A stretch of DNA of 64,000 nucleotides from Acetothermia bacterium UBA3571. Lineage in GTDB: Bacteria; Bipolaricaulota; Bipolaricaulia; Bipolaricaulales; Bipolaricaulaceae. Made by a program: the position numbers and the translations under genes. The notes beneath the pieces are model-generated. The model was not told where the DNA came from. It saw nothing but the letters and a program-made list of their open reading frames with translations, and did no database searches. How positions within the stretch are numbered: the stretch's first letter is position 1; each line of letters begins with the position of its first letter. The stretch covers positions 1-64,000 of the forward strand of contig DFNI01000026.1 in NCBI GenBank assembly GCA_002375995.1, written 5' to 3'. Of this stretch, positions 35,622-44,781 are shown one piece after another.

Positions 35622-37463
35622 TCATCCCTTCTCGTGCAAGGCCTTGTAGAGCTTCAGGGCCAAGGATTTGGGAAATCCCGGGATGGAAAGGAGGTCTTCG
35701 AGGCTCGCACGCTTGAGTTCTTCCAACGATCCGAACCGCTCCAGGAGCAACCTCCGGCGTACGGGGCCGATCCCTGGCACCGAGTCGAGCAAGCTCGCCA
35801 GCGTCTCCCTCCGCCGCAAGAGCCGGTGGTACTCCACCGCGAACCGATGGGCTTCGTCCCGGATGCGCTGCAATAACTTCAAGGCTTCCGAGTCCCGGGG
35901 AAGGCGGATGGGTTCCTTCCTCCCGGGTCGATAGATTTCTTCTTCCCGCTTGGCCAGCGCCGCCACCTCGATCCCCGAGAGCCCGAGCTCCTCTAATACC
36001 CTGAGCGCCACGTTGAGCTGGCCCTTCCCCCCGTCCACGAGCACGAGATCGGGAAACTCCGAGAACTTGCCCCCGGGCCTGGCCTCCTGCAGCTCCCGCA
36101 GGCCGTGGGAAAAGCGGCGGCGGAGCACCTCCTCCATCATGGCGTAATCGTCGGGTTTCCCAGCGATGCGCACCCGGAAGCGGCGGTACGCGTCCCGGCG
36201 GGGCCTTCCCCCCACGAAGGCCACCATGGAGCCGGTGGCCTCCTTCCCGTGAATGTTGGAGATATCGAACGCCTCGATCCGCCACGGCCGGGTGGGGAGG
36301 TCCAGGGCCTCCGCGAGCTCCTCCAAGGCCGCCTCGTCCCGGGGGAGGGAAACCTCCTCGGCGGCGGCACGCTTCAGGGATAGAGCGGCGTTGCGCTGGG
36401 CCATCGCCACCAGCTCCCGCCGCGGCCCCCGGGCCGGGGCCTTGACCTCCACCCGCTGTTCCCGGCGGGCGGCGAGGTACCGCGCCAGGGCGTCCGCCTC
36501 GGGGACGGAGAAGGGAAGGAGGACCTCCTGGGGGATGGAGGTGGTGCGGGTGTAGTACTGGTCCAGGAATTCCCCCAAGGCCTCCGTGGGGGAGCAGCCC
36601 TCGGGAACCACCAACGGGAACCCCTCCCGGCCGATGAGCCGGCCTCCCCGCACCAGAAGGACGAGGCCGTAGCCCCGGCCGTCGGCGGTGGCGATCCCCA
36701 CCGCGTCCAGGTCTACCGGCTCCGGCAGGGCCACCGCCTGCTTTTCCCGCAGGCGCTCCAGGGCCCTGAGGTAGTCCCGGAGCTTGGCCGCCTCCTCGAA
36801 CCGCTCCTCTTTGGCGGCCGCCTCCATGCGCAGGTGCAGGTGCGCGACGAGCTCGTCGGTCTTCCCGGAGAGGATCGCCGCCACTCCCTCCACGTTGCGG
36901 TGGTACTCCTCCGGGGAGACCTCGCCGGTACATGGTCCAGGACACTTGCCCAGGTGGTAGTAGAGACAGGGCCGATAGGTCTTGCCCTTGTCGAGATCCA
37001 GGTTACAGGTCCGCAGGGGAAAGATCTTCTGGGCGATGGAGAGAAGCCGACGCAGGGATTTGGCCGAGGTGAAGGGACCGAAGTACCGGGCCCCGTCGTT
37101 ACCCGGCCTCCGTACGAACACGAGCCGCGGGAACCGCTCGGCGGTCAGCTTCACATAGGGGTAGCGCTTGTCGTCCCTGAGGCGGGTGTTGAACCGGGGC
37201 CGGTGTTTCTTGATGAGGGCATCCTCCAGGATCAGGGCTTCGGCCTCGTTGCGGGTGACAATGTAGTCCAGGTCCACCGCTTCGCGGACGATCTCCCGGG
37301 CCTTGGGGGAGGCGCCGGAGGGCTGGAAGTAGGAACGCACCCGGTTCCTGAGGGAGGAGGCCTTGCCCACGTAGAGCACCTCGCCTCCCTCCCCGAGGAA
37401 GATATACACCCCAGGGGCATCAGGGAGGCCCTCGAGCTTCGCCCGCAGCGCTTCGCCGGCCAT
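35622..37463 (-). CDS. uvrC: excinuclease ABC subunit C
   Basis: Nucleotide excision repair nuclease, 613 residues. GIY-YIG domain at the N-terminus (DAPGVYIFLGEGGEVLYVGK), the Cys cluster CNLDLDKGKTYRPCLYYHLG followed by KCPGPC, and a UVR helix pair (EERFEEAAKLRDYLRALERL). The RNase-H-like second nuclease domain has AFDISNIHGKEATGSMVAF and LVDGGKGQLNVAL. The C-terminal tandem helix-hairpin-helix is VPGIGPVRRRLLLERFGS and SIPGFPKSLALKLY. All parts are intact. It is transcribed divergently from the patatin gene with a 19-base gap. Confidence 0.96.
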   Translation of the reverse strand: MAGEALRAKLEGLPDAPGVYIFLGEGGEVLYVGKASSLRNRVRSYFQPSGASPKAREIVREAVDLDYIVTRNEAEALILEDALIKKHRPRFNTRLRDDKRYPYVKLTAERFPRLVFVRRPGNDGARYFGPFTSAKSLRRLLSIAQKIFPLRTCNLDLDKGKTYRPCLYYHLGKCPGPCTGEVSPEEYHRNVEGVAAILSGKTDELVAHLHLRMEAAAKEERFEEAAKLRDYLRALERLREKQAVALPEPVDLDAVGIATADGRGYGLVLLVRGGRLIGREGFPLVVPEGCSPTEALGEFLDQYYTRTTSIPQEVLLPFSVPEADALARYLAARREQRVEVKAPARGPRRELVAMAQRNAALSLKRAAAEEVSLPRDEAALEELAEALDLPTRPWRIEAFDISNIHGKEATGSMVAFVGGRPRRDAYRRFRVRIAGKPDDYAMMEEVLRRRFSHGLRELQEARPGGKFSEFPDLVLVDGGKGQLNVALRVLEELGLSGIEVAALAKREEEIYRPGRKEPIRLPRDSEALKLLQRIRDEAHRFAVEYHRLLRRRETLASLLDSVPGIGPVRRRLLLERFGSLEELKRASLEDLLSIPGFPKSLALKLYKALHEKG

Positions 37464-37482
37464 CCTGGTATCATGCTAGCCG

Positions 37483-38430
37483 ATGGCGGCGCAAAGTGAA
37501 GGGAGGCTGAAGGTGGGGCTTGCCCTGGGGAGCGGGGGCGCCCGGGGGGCGGCCCACGTGGGGGTGTTGAAGGTTTTGGAGCGCGAGGGGATCGAGGTGG
37601 TCGCCATCGCCGGCTCCAGCATCGGGGCCATGGTGGGCGGGGCCTACGCCGCCGGGACCCCGGTGGAGCGCATCGAGGAGGAGTGGAAGAGGGCTTCCCT
37701 CCCCCAGGTGGTGCGCACCTTCCTCCCCACCTTCCCCCGGGCAGGCCTGAGCTCGGGGGCGGAACTGGAGCGGTACCTGCGTTCCGTCTTCGGGGACATG
37801 CGTGTGGAGGACCTGCGGATACCCTTCGCCGCCCTGGCTACAGACCTGGACACCGGGGAAGCGGTGGTGATTCGAGAGGGACCGTTGGTGGAGGCGCTGC
37901 GGGCATCCACCGCCATCCCGGGGATCTTCCGCCCGGTGCGCTGGCGCGGACGGATCCTCGTAGATGGGGGGTTGGTGGAGCCGGTCCCGGTGCGGGCCTG
38001 CCGGGAGCTGGGGGCGGAGCTTGTGATCGGGGTGGATGTGGGCCCGAGGCCGGTGCCGAGTACCCCCGAGCGCCGGAGCCTCTGGGACGAGCTCGAGGAG
38101 AGGTTGCGAGCGCTGGAGGAACGGCCGTGGGTGCCGGCGTCGCTGTTAGAGTTCCTGGAGACGCGGCTCGAACGTCCCCGGGAGAGGCCGCTTCCCGGGC
38201 TCTTTTCGTTACTCAACCAATCGGCCCTCATTCTCCTGCAGGAGATCACGGAGCTAAAGCTCAAACTCTGGCCCCCGGATGTCTTGGTGCGCCCTGAGTT
38301 CCCGCGGCAGGCGGGAAGCTATCTCCGCACCTACCTCGGCGCGGCGGAGTACATCTTGCTGGGGGAGCGGGCCATGGAGGCGGCGTTGCCGGCGCTTTTC
38401 TCCCGGGCCCGGAGAGGGGGCGATGGCTGA
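37483..38430 (+). CDS. patatin-like phospholipase, RssA type
   Basis: 315-residue serine lipid hydrolase with the Ser-Asp dyad: oxyanion loop GLALGSGGARGAAHVGVL, nucleophile in IAGSSIGAMVGGAYAAG (GxSxG), and Asp in VDGGLVEPVPV. TDLDTGEAVVIREG and STAIPGIFRPVRW are typical of bacterial RssA/YchK proteins. Probably cytoplasmic or membrane-associated; the substrate is unknown. It overlaps the next small gene by one base (TGATGG). Confidence 0.88.
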   Translation: MAAQSEGRLKVGLALGSGGARGAAHVGVLKVLEREGIEVVAIAGSSIGAMVGGAYAAGTPVERIEEEWKRASLPQVVRTFLPTFPRAGLSSGAELERYLRSVFGDMRVEDLRIPFAALATDLDTGEAVVIREGPLVEALRASTAIPGIFRPVRWRGRILVDGGLVEPVPVRACRELGAELVIGVDVGPRPVPSTPERRSLWDELEERLRALEERPWVPASLLEFLETRLERPRERPLPGLFSLLNQSALILLQEITELKLKLWPPDVLVRPEFPRQAGSYLRTYLGAAEYILLGERAMEAALPALFSRARRGGDG

Positions 38431-38786
38431 TGGAACGTTGGGTTTTGATTTTTCTCTGCATCCTCCTCATCGGAGGACTCCTGTTCGTGGGGATGGCGCT
38501 TTGGGGGATAAAACGGGAGGGGGTCGTGATTCGGCTTTCGGGGCCCATCGAGTTCATGAGCTCCCCCCAAGAGGGACGGATCGCCATCTCCTTCGAGGGG
38601 CCGGTGGAGCTTAAGCTCCAAGGGGCGGATGCGACGGGGCTCGAAGCCCGGATCGAGGGGGCGATTTTTCCCCGGTGTGAGGGCGGAGTGTTGATCCCGG
38701 TGCGGTGGAATCCGTTTACCGGGGAGGTGGTGTGGAAGTGTGTTCCCCAGGGGGAGGGGATTGAAGGCGGGGGGAATAATCCCTAG
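38430..38786 (+). CDS. small membrane-anchored protein of unknown function
   Basis: 118 residues, no family recognised. One N-terminal membrane helix (WVLIFLCILLIGGLLFVGMA) is followed by a soluble beta-rich part (VVIRLSGPIEFM, IAISFEGPVELKL) with two cysteines (PRCEGG and WKCVPQ) that could form a disulfide outside the membrane. It is coupled to the patatin gene upstream. The tRNA gene starts 12 bases downstream. Confidence 0.6.
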   Translation: MERWVLIFLCILLIGGLLFVGMALWGIKREGVVIRLSGPIEFMSSPQEGRIAISFEGPVELKLQGADATGLEARIEGAIFPRCEGGVLIPVRWNPFTGEVVWKCVPQGEGIEGGGNNP

Positions 38787-38798
38787 GATTGGGGAGCT

Positions 38799-38870
38799 GG
38801 GGGCGTAGCTCAGCGGGAGAGCGCCTGCTTTGCAAGCAGGAGGTCGGCGGTTCGAATCCGCTCGCCTCCA
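38799..38870 (+). tRNA. tRNA-Ala (anticodon TGC)
   Basis: A complete cloverleaf can be folded: 7-bp acceptor stem (GGGGGCG with CGCCTCC, one G-T pair), D arm GCTC/GAGC, anticodon stem CCTGC/GCAGG around TTTGCAA giving anticodon TGC, T arm with TTCGAAT, and discriminator A. The identity pair G3-T70 of alanine tRNA is present. CCA is not encoded. Confidence 0.95.
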
Positions 38871-38910
38871 CTAGGTGCGCAAACGGCTAAACGGTTATTC
38901 AATTCGTACA

Positions 38911-40128
38911 TTATGGCTTTTGATACACAACTCTTCCTTCGACCATCGTCATTTTCACGGAGAGATTTTCGTCCAGAACCACGATGTCTGCCCGCATATT
39001 GGGAGCCAAGGAGCCACGCTCATGGGATATCCCGAGAATGTGAGCCGGAGTCCAGGTCACCATCTTTATCGCCTCCGTCAACGGCAACCCCACGAGGTTG
39101 ACCAGGGTTTGTAGGACCTGGTTCATCAACGCCACGCTCCCGGCAAACGCGCTTCGATCAGCCAGTTTGGCTACACAGCTTCCCTCCGGCGGATGCACTT
39201 CGTAATCGGGGGGCACCTCGTTTTCAACGATTATCGGAAGTCCCCCCAGCTCGTACTCCCCGGGACCCAAGCCTGCTGCCGAAATGGCATCGGTGACGGC
39301 GCAAACCCTACCGGTCCCCTTTGTTTTGATCGCGAGCCGGATGAGGCTAGGAGGGAGGTGGTGTCCGTCGGCGATCAACTCTGTGCTCAACGAATCTAAA
39401 AGCATGGTCGCTTCCACCACTCCTGCGAATCGATAGGCCTTGAGCCTCCTCACAGAGGAGGTTGCCGAGAACAGATGGGTGACATGGGAAAACCCCGCTT
39501 CCACCGCCTCCAGCACTTGCTGATACGTAGCATCGCTGTGGCCGATGGATGCCATAACGTTGTGGGCCCGCAGCAGCCTTCCTGATTCCAGCCCGCCCGG
39601 GAGCTCGGGGGCGAGGGTGACCCTTTTCAAAAACGGACATTTTTTGAGCAGGTTCTCCAGCTCTTTTGGATCAGGGATCCGAAGATACTCTGGGTTTTGG
39701 GCACCGGCCTGTTTGGGGTTGAGGTAGGGCCCCTCTAAATGAGCCCCGAGAATTCTCGCTCCTGCGATCTCCTCGCTGACGCAAGCCTTGCTGATCGCTT
39801 CTAAAGCAGTTTGAATCTCGTCCATGGGAGCGGTAAGGGTTGTGGCGAGGAAGGCCGTCGTGCCGCCGCGGGCGTGGGTTTCGGCTATAGTCTCCAGAGC
39901 GTCCAGCGTCCCCTCCATCACGTCATGGCCCCCGCCTCCATGGAGGTGGAGATCTATGAAGCCGGGAGCAATGAGGTGGCCGCTGACATCTATCGCCTTG
40001 ACCTTATATCGAGAGAGGATAGATTTGTCGCCGATGGCCTCTATTCTTCCGCCTTCCACCAGTACCACCGCGTCATCCAAAATCCTGAACGGGGTCACCA
40101 ACCTCTTGCCTATAAGGGCGAGCCTCAT
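38911..40128 (-). CDS. nagA: N-acetylglucosamine-6-phosphate deacetylase
   Basis: 405-residue amidohydrolase converting GlcNAc-6-phosphate to glucosamine-6-phosphate. Motifs: GFIDLHLHGGGGHDVMEG (HxH metal site), LGAHLEGPYLNPKQAGAQ, SIGHSDATYQQ, HVTHLFSATS, LIADGHHL and the catalytic Asp in CAVTDAISAAG. The C-terminus ADIVVLDENLSVKMTMVEGR is canonical. It is the last gene of an operon of GntR regulator, binding protein, two permeases, nagB and SIS protein, so it handles imported GlcNAc-type sugars. A fragment of another homologue begins this window. Confidence 0.93.
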   Translation of the reverse strand: MRLALIGKRLVTPFRILDDAVVLVEGGRIEAIGDKSILSRYKVKAIDVSGHLIAPGFIDLHLHGGGGHDVMEGTLDALETIAETHARGGTTAFLATTLTAPMDEIQTALEAISKACVSEEIAGARILGAHLEGPYLNPKQAGAQNPEYLRIPDPKELENLLKKCPFLKRVTLAPELPGGLESGRLLRAHNVMASIGHSDATYQQVLEAVEAGFSHVTHLFSATSSVRRLKAYRFAGVVEATMLLDSLSTELIADGHHLPPSLIRLAIKTKGTGRVCAVTDAISAAGLGPGEYELGGLPIIVENEVPPDYEVHPPEGSCVAKLADRSAFAGSVALMNQVLQTLVNLVGLPLTEAIKMVTWTPAHILGISHERGSLAPNMRADIVVLDENLSVKMTMVEGRVVYQKP

Positions 40129-40138
40129 CGCCTTCCCC

Positions 40139-40891
40139 TCACAGGAACTTCACGCGCTGCTTGTATTTGGCGATGAACTCCCGATTGGCCTCGTCTCCTC
40201 CTGGGATATTGGCGCTCATCCAGATTGGGGGCCTAAAGCCCTTGACGAGTAATAATTCGACGGTTTTTATCACGAGAAGGTTCAGGGTGAAGCAGTTGAC
40301 CAACGTGGACGTCGGCCCCACCTTTTGTGCCAGCTCTTCGAACTTCACTACCGCGTCGCCGTACGGCATGTGGCAGTCGATGTGCACGTCGACGATCTCG
40401 AAGAGGTTTTTCTTGCTGGGATGGCGCGCGGGATGATCGGGAGGTACCTTTTCCGCGAAGGCCCGGCTACTTATACCGATGGTGGGGATAGAGAGCTCTT
40501 TTGCCCCCTGCGCTATGTCGATACACATAGCGTTTATGCCATAGGCGTTGACGATTATCAAAACCCCACCGTGGATGTCATAGGCCTTAAGTACCGCGAG
40601 GCCATATCCTGGGGTACGCTCGATGATGGTCGAGCGGATAGCCCCGTAATGTAGCGCCGTCCCCGGATCCAAAATTGGATTTATTGGGACCAATCCGCCC
40701 GCGCGGTAGAACATCTCGTAAGCCCCCATGTTGGAGTGGCCGCCGGGGCCGATCACGTGTATCAATTCGTCCCTCATGATGGCCTTCGCCATAAGCTCCG
40801 CGCCCTTGGCGATGGAATCTCTTTCCTCTTCCTCGATGGTCTTCAAGAGGTTTGTCACCTCTATCAAATACCTCTGGGTATATTGGGACAT
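40139..40891 (-). CDS. SIS-domain sugar-phosphate-binding protein (UPF0309-like)
   Basis: 250-residue protein with a sugar isomerase (SIS) fold: HVIGPGGHSNMGAYEMFYRA near the N-terminus, GVLIIVNAYGINAMCID for the phosphate-binding loop, and STLVNCFTLNLLVIKTVELL as a C-terminal helix. It matches the group of SIS proteins related to MurQ-type etherases rather than GlmS or AgaS. The start at 40891 has AGGAGGTG four to five bases away. It lies between nagB and nagA, so it probably isomerises or cleaves an amino-sugar phosphate. The exact reaction is unknown. Confidence 0.75.
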   Translation of the reverse strand: MSQYTQRYLIEVTNLLKTIEEEERDSIAKGAELMAKAIMRDELIHVIGPGGHSNMGAYEMFYRAGGLVPINPILDPGTALHYGAIRSTIIERTPGYGLAVLKAYDIHGGVLIIVNAYGINAMCIDIAQGAKELSIPTIGISSRAFAEKVPPDHPARHPSKKNLFEIVDVHIDCHMPYGDAVVKFEELAQKVGPTSTLVNCFTLNLLVIKTVELLLVKGFRPPIWMSANIPGGDEANREFIAKYKQRVKFL

Positions 40892-40893
40892 AC

Positions 40894-41676
40894 TCACCTC
40901 CTCAGCAGTCTCGCGCTCTCACGATCCAGAAAAAGCACAACGTTTCGATGGCACCTCAGCACACTTGCGGGACAAGCGGTGCTCAGGGGGCCATCAAGGG
41001 TGTTCTTTACCGCCTCTGCTTTCCTCAGACCTGGTACCACGCACAGGATGTGCTGGGCGGCCATGATGGCAGGGATCGTTAGGGTAATCGCCTGGGTCGG
41101 AACTTCCTCCAGGGAGGAGAAGCAACCGTCAGCTACCTGCTGCTCCCGGCTCCGGTGGTCTAGGGTCACGATCTTTACTCTGAGGGGATCGTCGAAGTCC
41201 GCCACGTGAGGGTCGTTGAAAGCAATGTGCCCGTTTTCGCCTATACCGATACACGCGATATGCAGCGGATTTTCCTCCAGAAGAGAACTATAGCGCCTGC
41301 ATAGCTCTTCAGGTGTGTTTCCCTCTCCATCATCGATGTAAAAGACCCGCTTTAGTGGGACCCGGCGGAAGAGGCGCCCGTCCAGATAGCGGGCAAACCG
41401 CTGTGGGGCCTCCGGGGGAAGGCCGATGTATTCGTCTAGGTGAAAGGCTTGGATCCTTTCCCAGGGGATGCCGTCCAGAGAGCTTAACGCATCTAGGAAC
41501 TCGTTTTGGGAGGGCGCGGCGGCGAAGACAGCGTTAATGAGGGTGTGCTTTTCGGAAAGTTCCCTTGTAAGCTCACGCATGTACAGCGCCGCCGCGTGTC
41601 CCATCCGTTCCCTGTCGGGGTAAACGCGCACCTCCATTTTGCGGATGAAGACCGGCGCCGCGCCTCTCTCCTGCAT
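40894..41676 (-). CDS. nagB: glucosamine-6-phosphate deaminase
   Basis: 260-residue enzyme converting glucosamine-6-phosphate to fructose-6-phosphate and ammonia. Signatures: LINAVFAAAPSQNEFL, then FHLDEYIGL with the catalytic Asp, CIGIGENGHIAFNDP (His and Asp/Glu) and ITLTIPAIMAAQHILCVVPG. The start 41676 has GGGGAGGTAG upstream; the frame remains open much further but without signals. It feeds amino sugar into PPi-PFK glycolysis. Spacing to the neighbouring genes is 2 and 14 bases. Confidence 0.9.
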   Translation of the reverse strand: MQERGAAPVFIRKMEVRVYPDRERMGHAAALYMRELTRELSEKHTLINAVFAAAPSQNEFLDALSSLDGIPWERIQAFHLDEYIGLPPEAPQRFARYLDGRLFRRVPLKRVFYIDDGEGNTPEELCRRYSSLLEENPLHIACIGIGENGHIAFNDPHVADFDDPLRVKIVTLDHRSREQQVADGCFSSLEEVPTQAITLTIPAIMAAQHILCVVPGLRKAEAVKNTLDGPLSTACPASVLRCHRNVVLFLDRESARLLRR

Positions 41677-41690
41677 CTCGCTACCTCCCC

Positions 41691-42512
41691 TCACTTGACG
41701 CTGCCCGCGGTTAAGCCCTGGATAAAGTATTTGCCGGCGATGGCGAAGCCGATAATGGGGGGCAAAGCTATCAACACCGAGCCGGCCATCATGATCCCCC
41801 ATTCTATTGCGTACTGTTGCAGAAAGAAGGACATCCCCACAGGCAAGGTCTTGAACTGGTCGCTGATCACTAAGGTGGACGCAAACAGATACTCAGACCA
41901 TGACATGAGAAAGGCATTGATTCCCACCGCAGCAACGCCCGGAGCTGCCAAGGGGATGAAGATGCGGAAGATGATCTGGACCCTCGTGGCACCGTCCACC
42001 AGGGCTGCTTCCTCCACTTCCTTTGGGACCGATTCGAAGAAGGCCCGCAAGATCCAGACACTGAACGGAGCAGTGAGGGTGACATGGGCCGCCACCAGGG
42101 CCAGCGGGGAATCCAGTATCCCAATCCGTGCAAAGAGGATGTACAGCGGGATCAACACCAGGATTTTCGGGAAAACATAGGAAACCAAAAACAGGCGGAA
42201 CATGAACCTGCGTCCGGGATATCGGCATCGGTAGACGCTGTAGGCTGCGAAAGTAGCGGCGAGGGCCGTGATCAGCGCCGTGCTCGAGGCCACGAGGAAG
42301 CTATTGTAGTAATAGCGCAGGAAGTCCACCTGCTGGAACAGTCGGCGGTAGTGTTCCAGCGTGAAGCTGTGAGGCACAAAGGTGGGCTTGAGGGAAAGAA
42401 GTTCCGGCGTCGGCTTGAAGGAGCAAATCAAGACCCAATACATCGGGGAGGCGAAGAAGCTTATGACGGCAAATACGGAGAGGTACTTGGCTACGGTCTT
42501 GATGCCCTTCAT
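41691..42512 (-). CDS. amino-sugar ABC transporter permease, MalG type
   Basis: 273-residue permease with six membrane segments. The coupling loop is VPKEVEEAALVDGATRVQII followed by IFIPLAAPGVAAVGI. The C-terminus AGKYFIQGLTAGSVK closely matches the FVxGLTxGAVKG ending of CUT1 permeases. It overlaps its partner permease by four bases. Substrate is likely a GlcNAc-containing sugar, judged from nagA and nagB in the same operon. Confidence 0.9.
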   Translation of the reverse strand: MKGIKTVAKYLSVFAVISFFASPMYWVLICSFKPTPELLSLKPTFVPHSFTLEHYRRLFQQVDFLRYYYNSFLVASSTALITALAATFAAYSVYRCRYPGRRFMFRLFLVSYVFPKILVLIPLYILFARIGILDSPLALVAAHVTLTAPFSVWILRAFFESVPKEVEEAALVDGATRVQIIFRIFIPLAAPGVAAVGINAFLMSWSEYLFASTLVISDQFKTLPVGMSFFLQQYAIEWGIMMAGSVLIALPPIIGFAIAGKYFIQGLTAGSVK

Positions 42513-43405
42513 CCCTCCGCCCCTTCCCTAAACAGGGTCCGCAAGTAGGCTACGGCAAAGCCCAGCAGGAAGAGAAACATGATCACCGACATGGCCGCGG
42601 CCTCGCTAAAGCGGAAATCCTGGAACGCCCTCTTGTAGATGTAGATTGGGAGCGTGGTGGTAAAGTCCAAGGGGCCTCCGCGGGTGAGAAGCCATATGGT
42701 GTCGAATATGTTTATCGACCACAGGAAGCTTATGAGGGTAATCACGCTCAAAACGGGCCTTATGGTGGGCAAGGTGATGTGCCAGAACCGCCGCATCACA
42801 GAGGCACCATCCACCAACGCGGCTTCCATCAGCTCCTTAGGGATCGTCTGAAGGGCGGCCAACACGATGATCGCGAAATAAGGGGTCCAGCGCCAGACGT
42901 TGATGAAGATCACCGTTGGCATCACCCACTGGGGCGAGCTGAGGAACTTGAGGGGAGAGGCGATAAGGCCCCCGCTTTTGAGAAGGTAATTCACCACCCC
43001 GTGGGTAGGGTCGAGGATCCATGTCCACATGATGGCTAAGACCACGGTGGGGAGGACCCAGGGGAGGATGATCCAGTTCCGGATGAGGGTCCTTCCCCGG
43101 AATCGTTGGTTTAGGACCAAAGCGACCAGTAAGCTTCCTAATACCTGAAAGGCCACGTTGCACACCGTCCAGATCAGACTCCGCAAACAGGCCTTCCAAA
43201 AGTTGGGATCGCCCAATATCCGAGAGTAGTTGGAAAGGCCGATGAATCGCGCAGGCGCCCCAACGTACCTCACATTGTAGAACCCGAGCTGTGACGCATA
43301 AAGCAAGGGATAAACCAGGGTGACGATTACCCAGAACAAAAGGGGCGCCACAAGGAGCAATCCAAGAAAGGGATCCTCGGCTATCTTCTGCCTTAAAGTC
43401 CGCAT
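42509..43405 (-). CDS. amino-sugar ABC transporter permease, MalF/UgpA type
   Basis: 298-residue permease. First helix FLGLLLVAPLLFWVIVTLVY, then the family periplasmic segment ARFIGLSNYSRILGDPNFWK. The coupling loop is IPKELMEAALVDGASVMRRF with WHITLPTIRPVL, and FDTIWLLTRGGPLDFTTTLP comes near the end. It begins after a terminator hairpin that follows the binding-protein gene. As in the first sugar operon, no ATP-binding subunit is encoded nearby. Confidence 0.9.
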   Translation of the reverse strand: MRTLRQKIAEDPFLGLLLVAPLLFWVIVTLVYPLLYASQLGFYNVRYVGAPARFIGLSNYSRILGDPNFWKACLRSLIWTVCNVAFQVLGSLLVALVLNQRFRGRTLIRNWIILPWVLPTVVLAIMWTWILDPTHGVVNYLLKSGGLIASPLKFLSSPQWVMPTVIFINVWRWTPYFAIIVLAALQTIPKELMEAALVDGASVMRRFWHITLPTIRPVLSVITLISFLWSINIFDTIWLLTRGGPLDFTTTLPIYIYKRAFQDFRFSEAAAMSVIMFLFLLGFAVAYLRTLFREGAEG

Positions 43406-43412
43406 GAGGGAG

Positions 43413-43452
43413 CAAAAAGGGCGGCCGGACTTGTGGTGTTCCGGCCGCCCTT
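43413..43452 (-). terminator. intrinsic terminator after the amino-sugar binding protein
   Basis: Arms 43417-43429 and 43440-43452 form a 13-bp stem with a 10-base loop; read on the minus strand it ends in a T-rich tract (complement of CAAAAA). It separates the binding-protein gene from the permease genes. Confidence 0.82.
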
Positions 43453-43462
43453 ATGGCCTCCT

Positions 43463-44761
43463 TTACTGCCGGATGGCTTCCCACATCTTCTCCGCGCCCT
43501 TGGCCACCGCCTCGGCGGGGCTCAGCCCGGCCACGGTGATCTGCTGAGCCGTCCACGCCAGGATGTTGCCGGCGGAAATGGCGCCCACGTTGGGGTTGAC
43601 AGTGTCCCGGGTAAAGCCGAAGAGCTTGCCGTACTTGGAGGACTCAATGGCGATCACTACCGCGGCGGTCTTCTCCTTAATGATGGGATCGCTCCAGAAG
43701 GCGTCCGAGTAAAGGACCTCCTGGGTAACTGGGAGGAAGAACCCGGGGTCCATGTGAAGGAGCCGGCTCATGATCTCGGGCTGGTAGAGCCACCGGATGA
43801 AGGTGGCGAACGCCTCCCGCTTCTGTGGATCGTCGGTGAGGAGCATCAGGCCGTTGGAATAATAGATGGTCCCAGGCTGCCCGTCCTCGGGAATGGGCAC
43901 GGGGGCCGCCCCCAGGTACTCCAGGGGGAGGTCGGTGTTGTCCACCCACCCCTTGATATAGTGGCCCTTCTCCATGACCATGGCCACCTGTCCGGTGAAG
44001 AAGGCTGTGCGGGGCTGATCCCACTTCCAGTTCTCGCTGCCCGGCGGGGAATAGTCGAAGAGCTTTTTATAGAAGGCATAGGCTTCCACGGTGCGGGGGT
44101 TATCGAAGATTATCTCGTTGGGATCTTCCCCGAAAATGTGTTCGGCCTTGTTCACCACCATCAAGGTGTAGATCAACTGGTCGGTGGCCATGTGGATAGC
44201 CCCGGGGACGGCGATGGGATACTCCACCACGCCGCTTGTCTTGAGTTTCTCACATACATCCAAGAGCTCATTCCAGGTCCTGGGGGGCTTATTGGGATCC
44301 AGGCCAGCCTTCTCGAAGAGGTCCTTGCGATACCAGAGGACGAAATCCATGCCGTAGATGGGCACGGCCCAGTAGTGACCGTCAAAGAAATAGGGATCCA
44401 GGGAGGACTGGATAAAGGTGTATTCCCCTTGGAGGTTGGCGATGAGATCGTCCAGGGGTTGTACGACCCCGAGGGCCTTTATGTAGGTCAAGAAATCGGG
44501 GATACACAGCATGAAGTCAGGGCCACGGCCGGCCTGGATGGCGGCGGGAGCCTTGACGTAGATCTCCCCCCAGCTTTGGACCTGAGGAATGACCTTTATT
44601 CCAGGGTGCTCGGCGTTGAACTGATCACAGAGCTCCTTGATTCGCTCGACCCGGTGCGGACGGGCCTCCATGTGCCAGAAAACGAGTTCCACTGGCGCCG
44701 ACCAAGCCAGCAGTCCCATAAGGAGCAAAAGCGTTCCACCCACAAACACGATCCTCCGCAT
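43463..44761 (-). CDS. sugar ABC transporter substrate-binding protein (family 1), amino-sugar operon
   Basis: 432-residue secreted binding protein with signal peptide RRIVFVGGTLLLLMGLLAWS. Mature domain: FWHMEARPHRVERIKELCDQ, FNAEHPGIKVI, GRGPDFMLCIPDFLTYI, ALGVVQPLDDLIANL, FVLWYRKDLFEKAGLDP and PPRTWNELLDV, all typical of CUT1 binding proteins. ATG 44761 lies about 8 bases after GGAGG; a TTG two codons earlier is possible. It is the first structural gene after the GntR regulator; the ligand is inferred as GlcNAc or an oligomer of it. Confidence 0.9.
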   Translation of the reverse strand: MRRIVFVGGTLLLLMGLLAWSAPVELVFWHMEARPHRVERIKELCDQFNAEHPGIKVIPQVQSWGEIYVKAPAAIQAGRGPDFMLCIPDFLTYIKALGVVQPLDDLIANLQGEYTFIQSSLDPYFFDGHYWAVPIYGMDFVLWYRKDLFEKAGLDPNKPPRTWNELLDVCEKLKTSGVVEYPIAVPGAIHMATDQLIYTLMVVNKAEHIFGEDPNEIIFDNPRTVEAYAFYKKLFDYSPPGSENWKWDQPRTAFFTGQVAMVMEKGHYIKGWVDNTDLPLEYLGAAPVPIPEDGQPGTIYYSNGLMLLTDDPQKREAFATFIRWLYQPEIMSRLLHMDPGFFLPVTQEVLYSDAFWSDPIIKEKTAAVVIAIESSKYGKLFGFTRDTVNPNVGAISAGNILAWTAQQITVAGLSPAEAVAKGAEKMWEAIRQ

Positions 44762-44781
44762 CGGCAATCCCTCCTTTGGGC

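Noticed and set aside
35599..36945. 448-codon minus-strand frame within uvrC
   Set aside because: Overlaps uvrC in another frame and encodes a Gly/Arg/Pro-rich nonsense protein.
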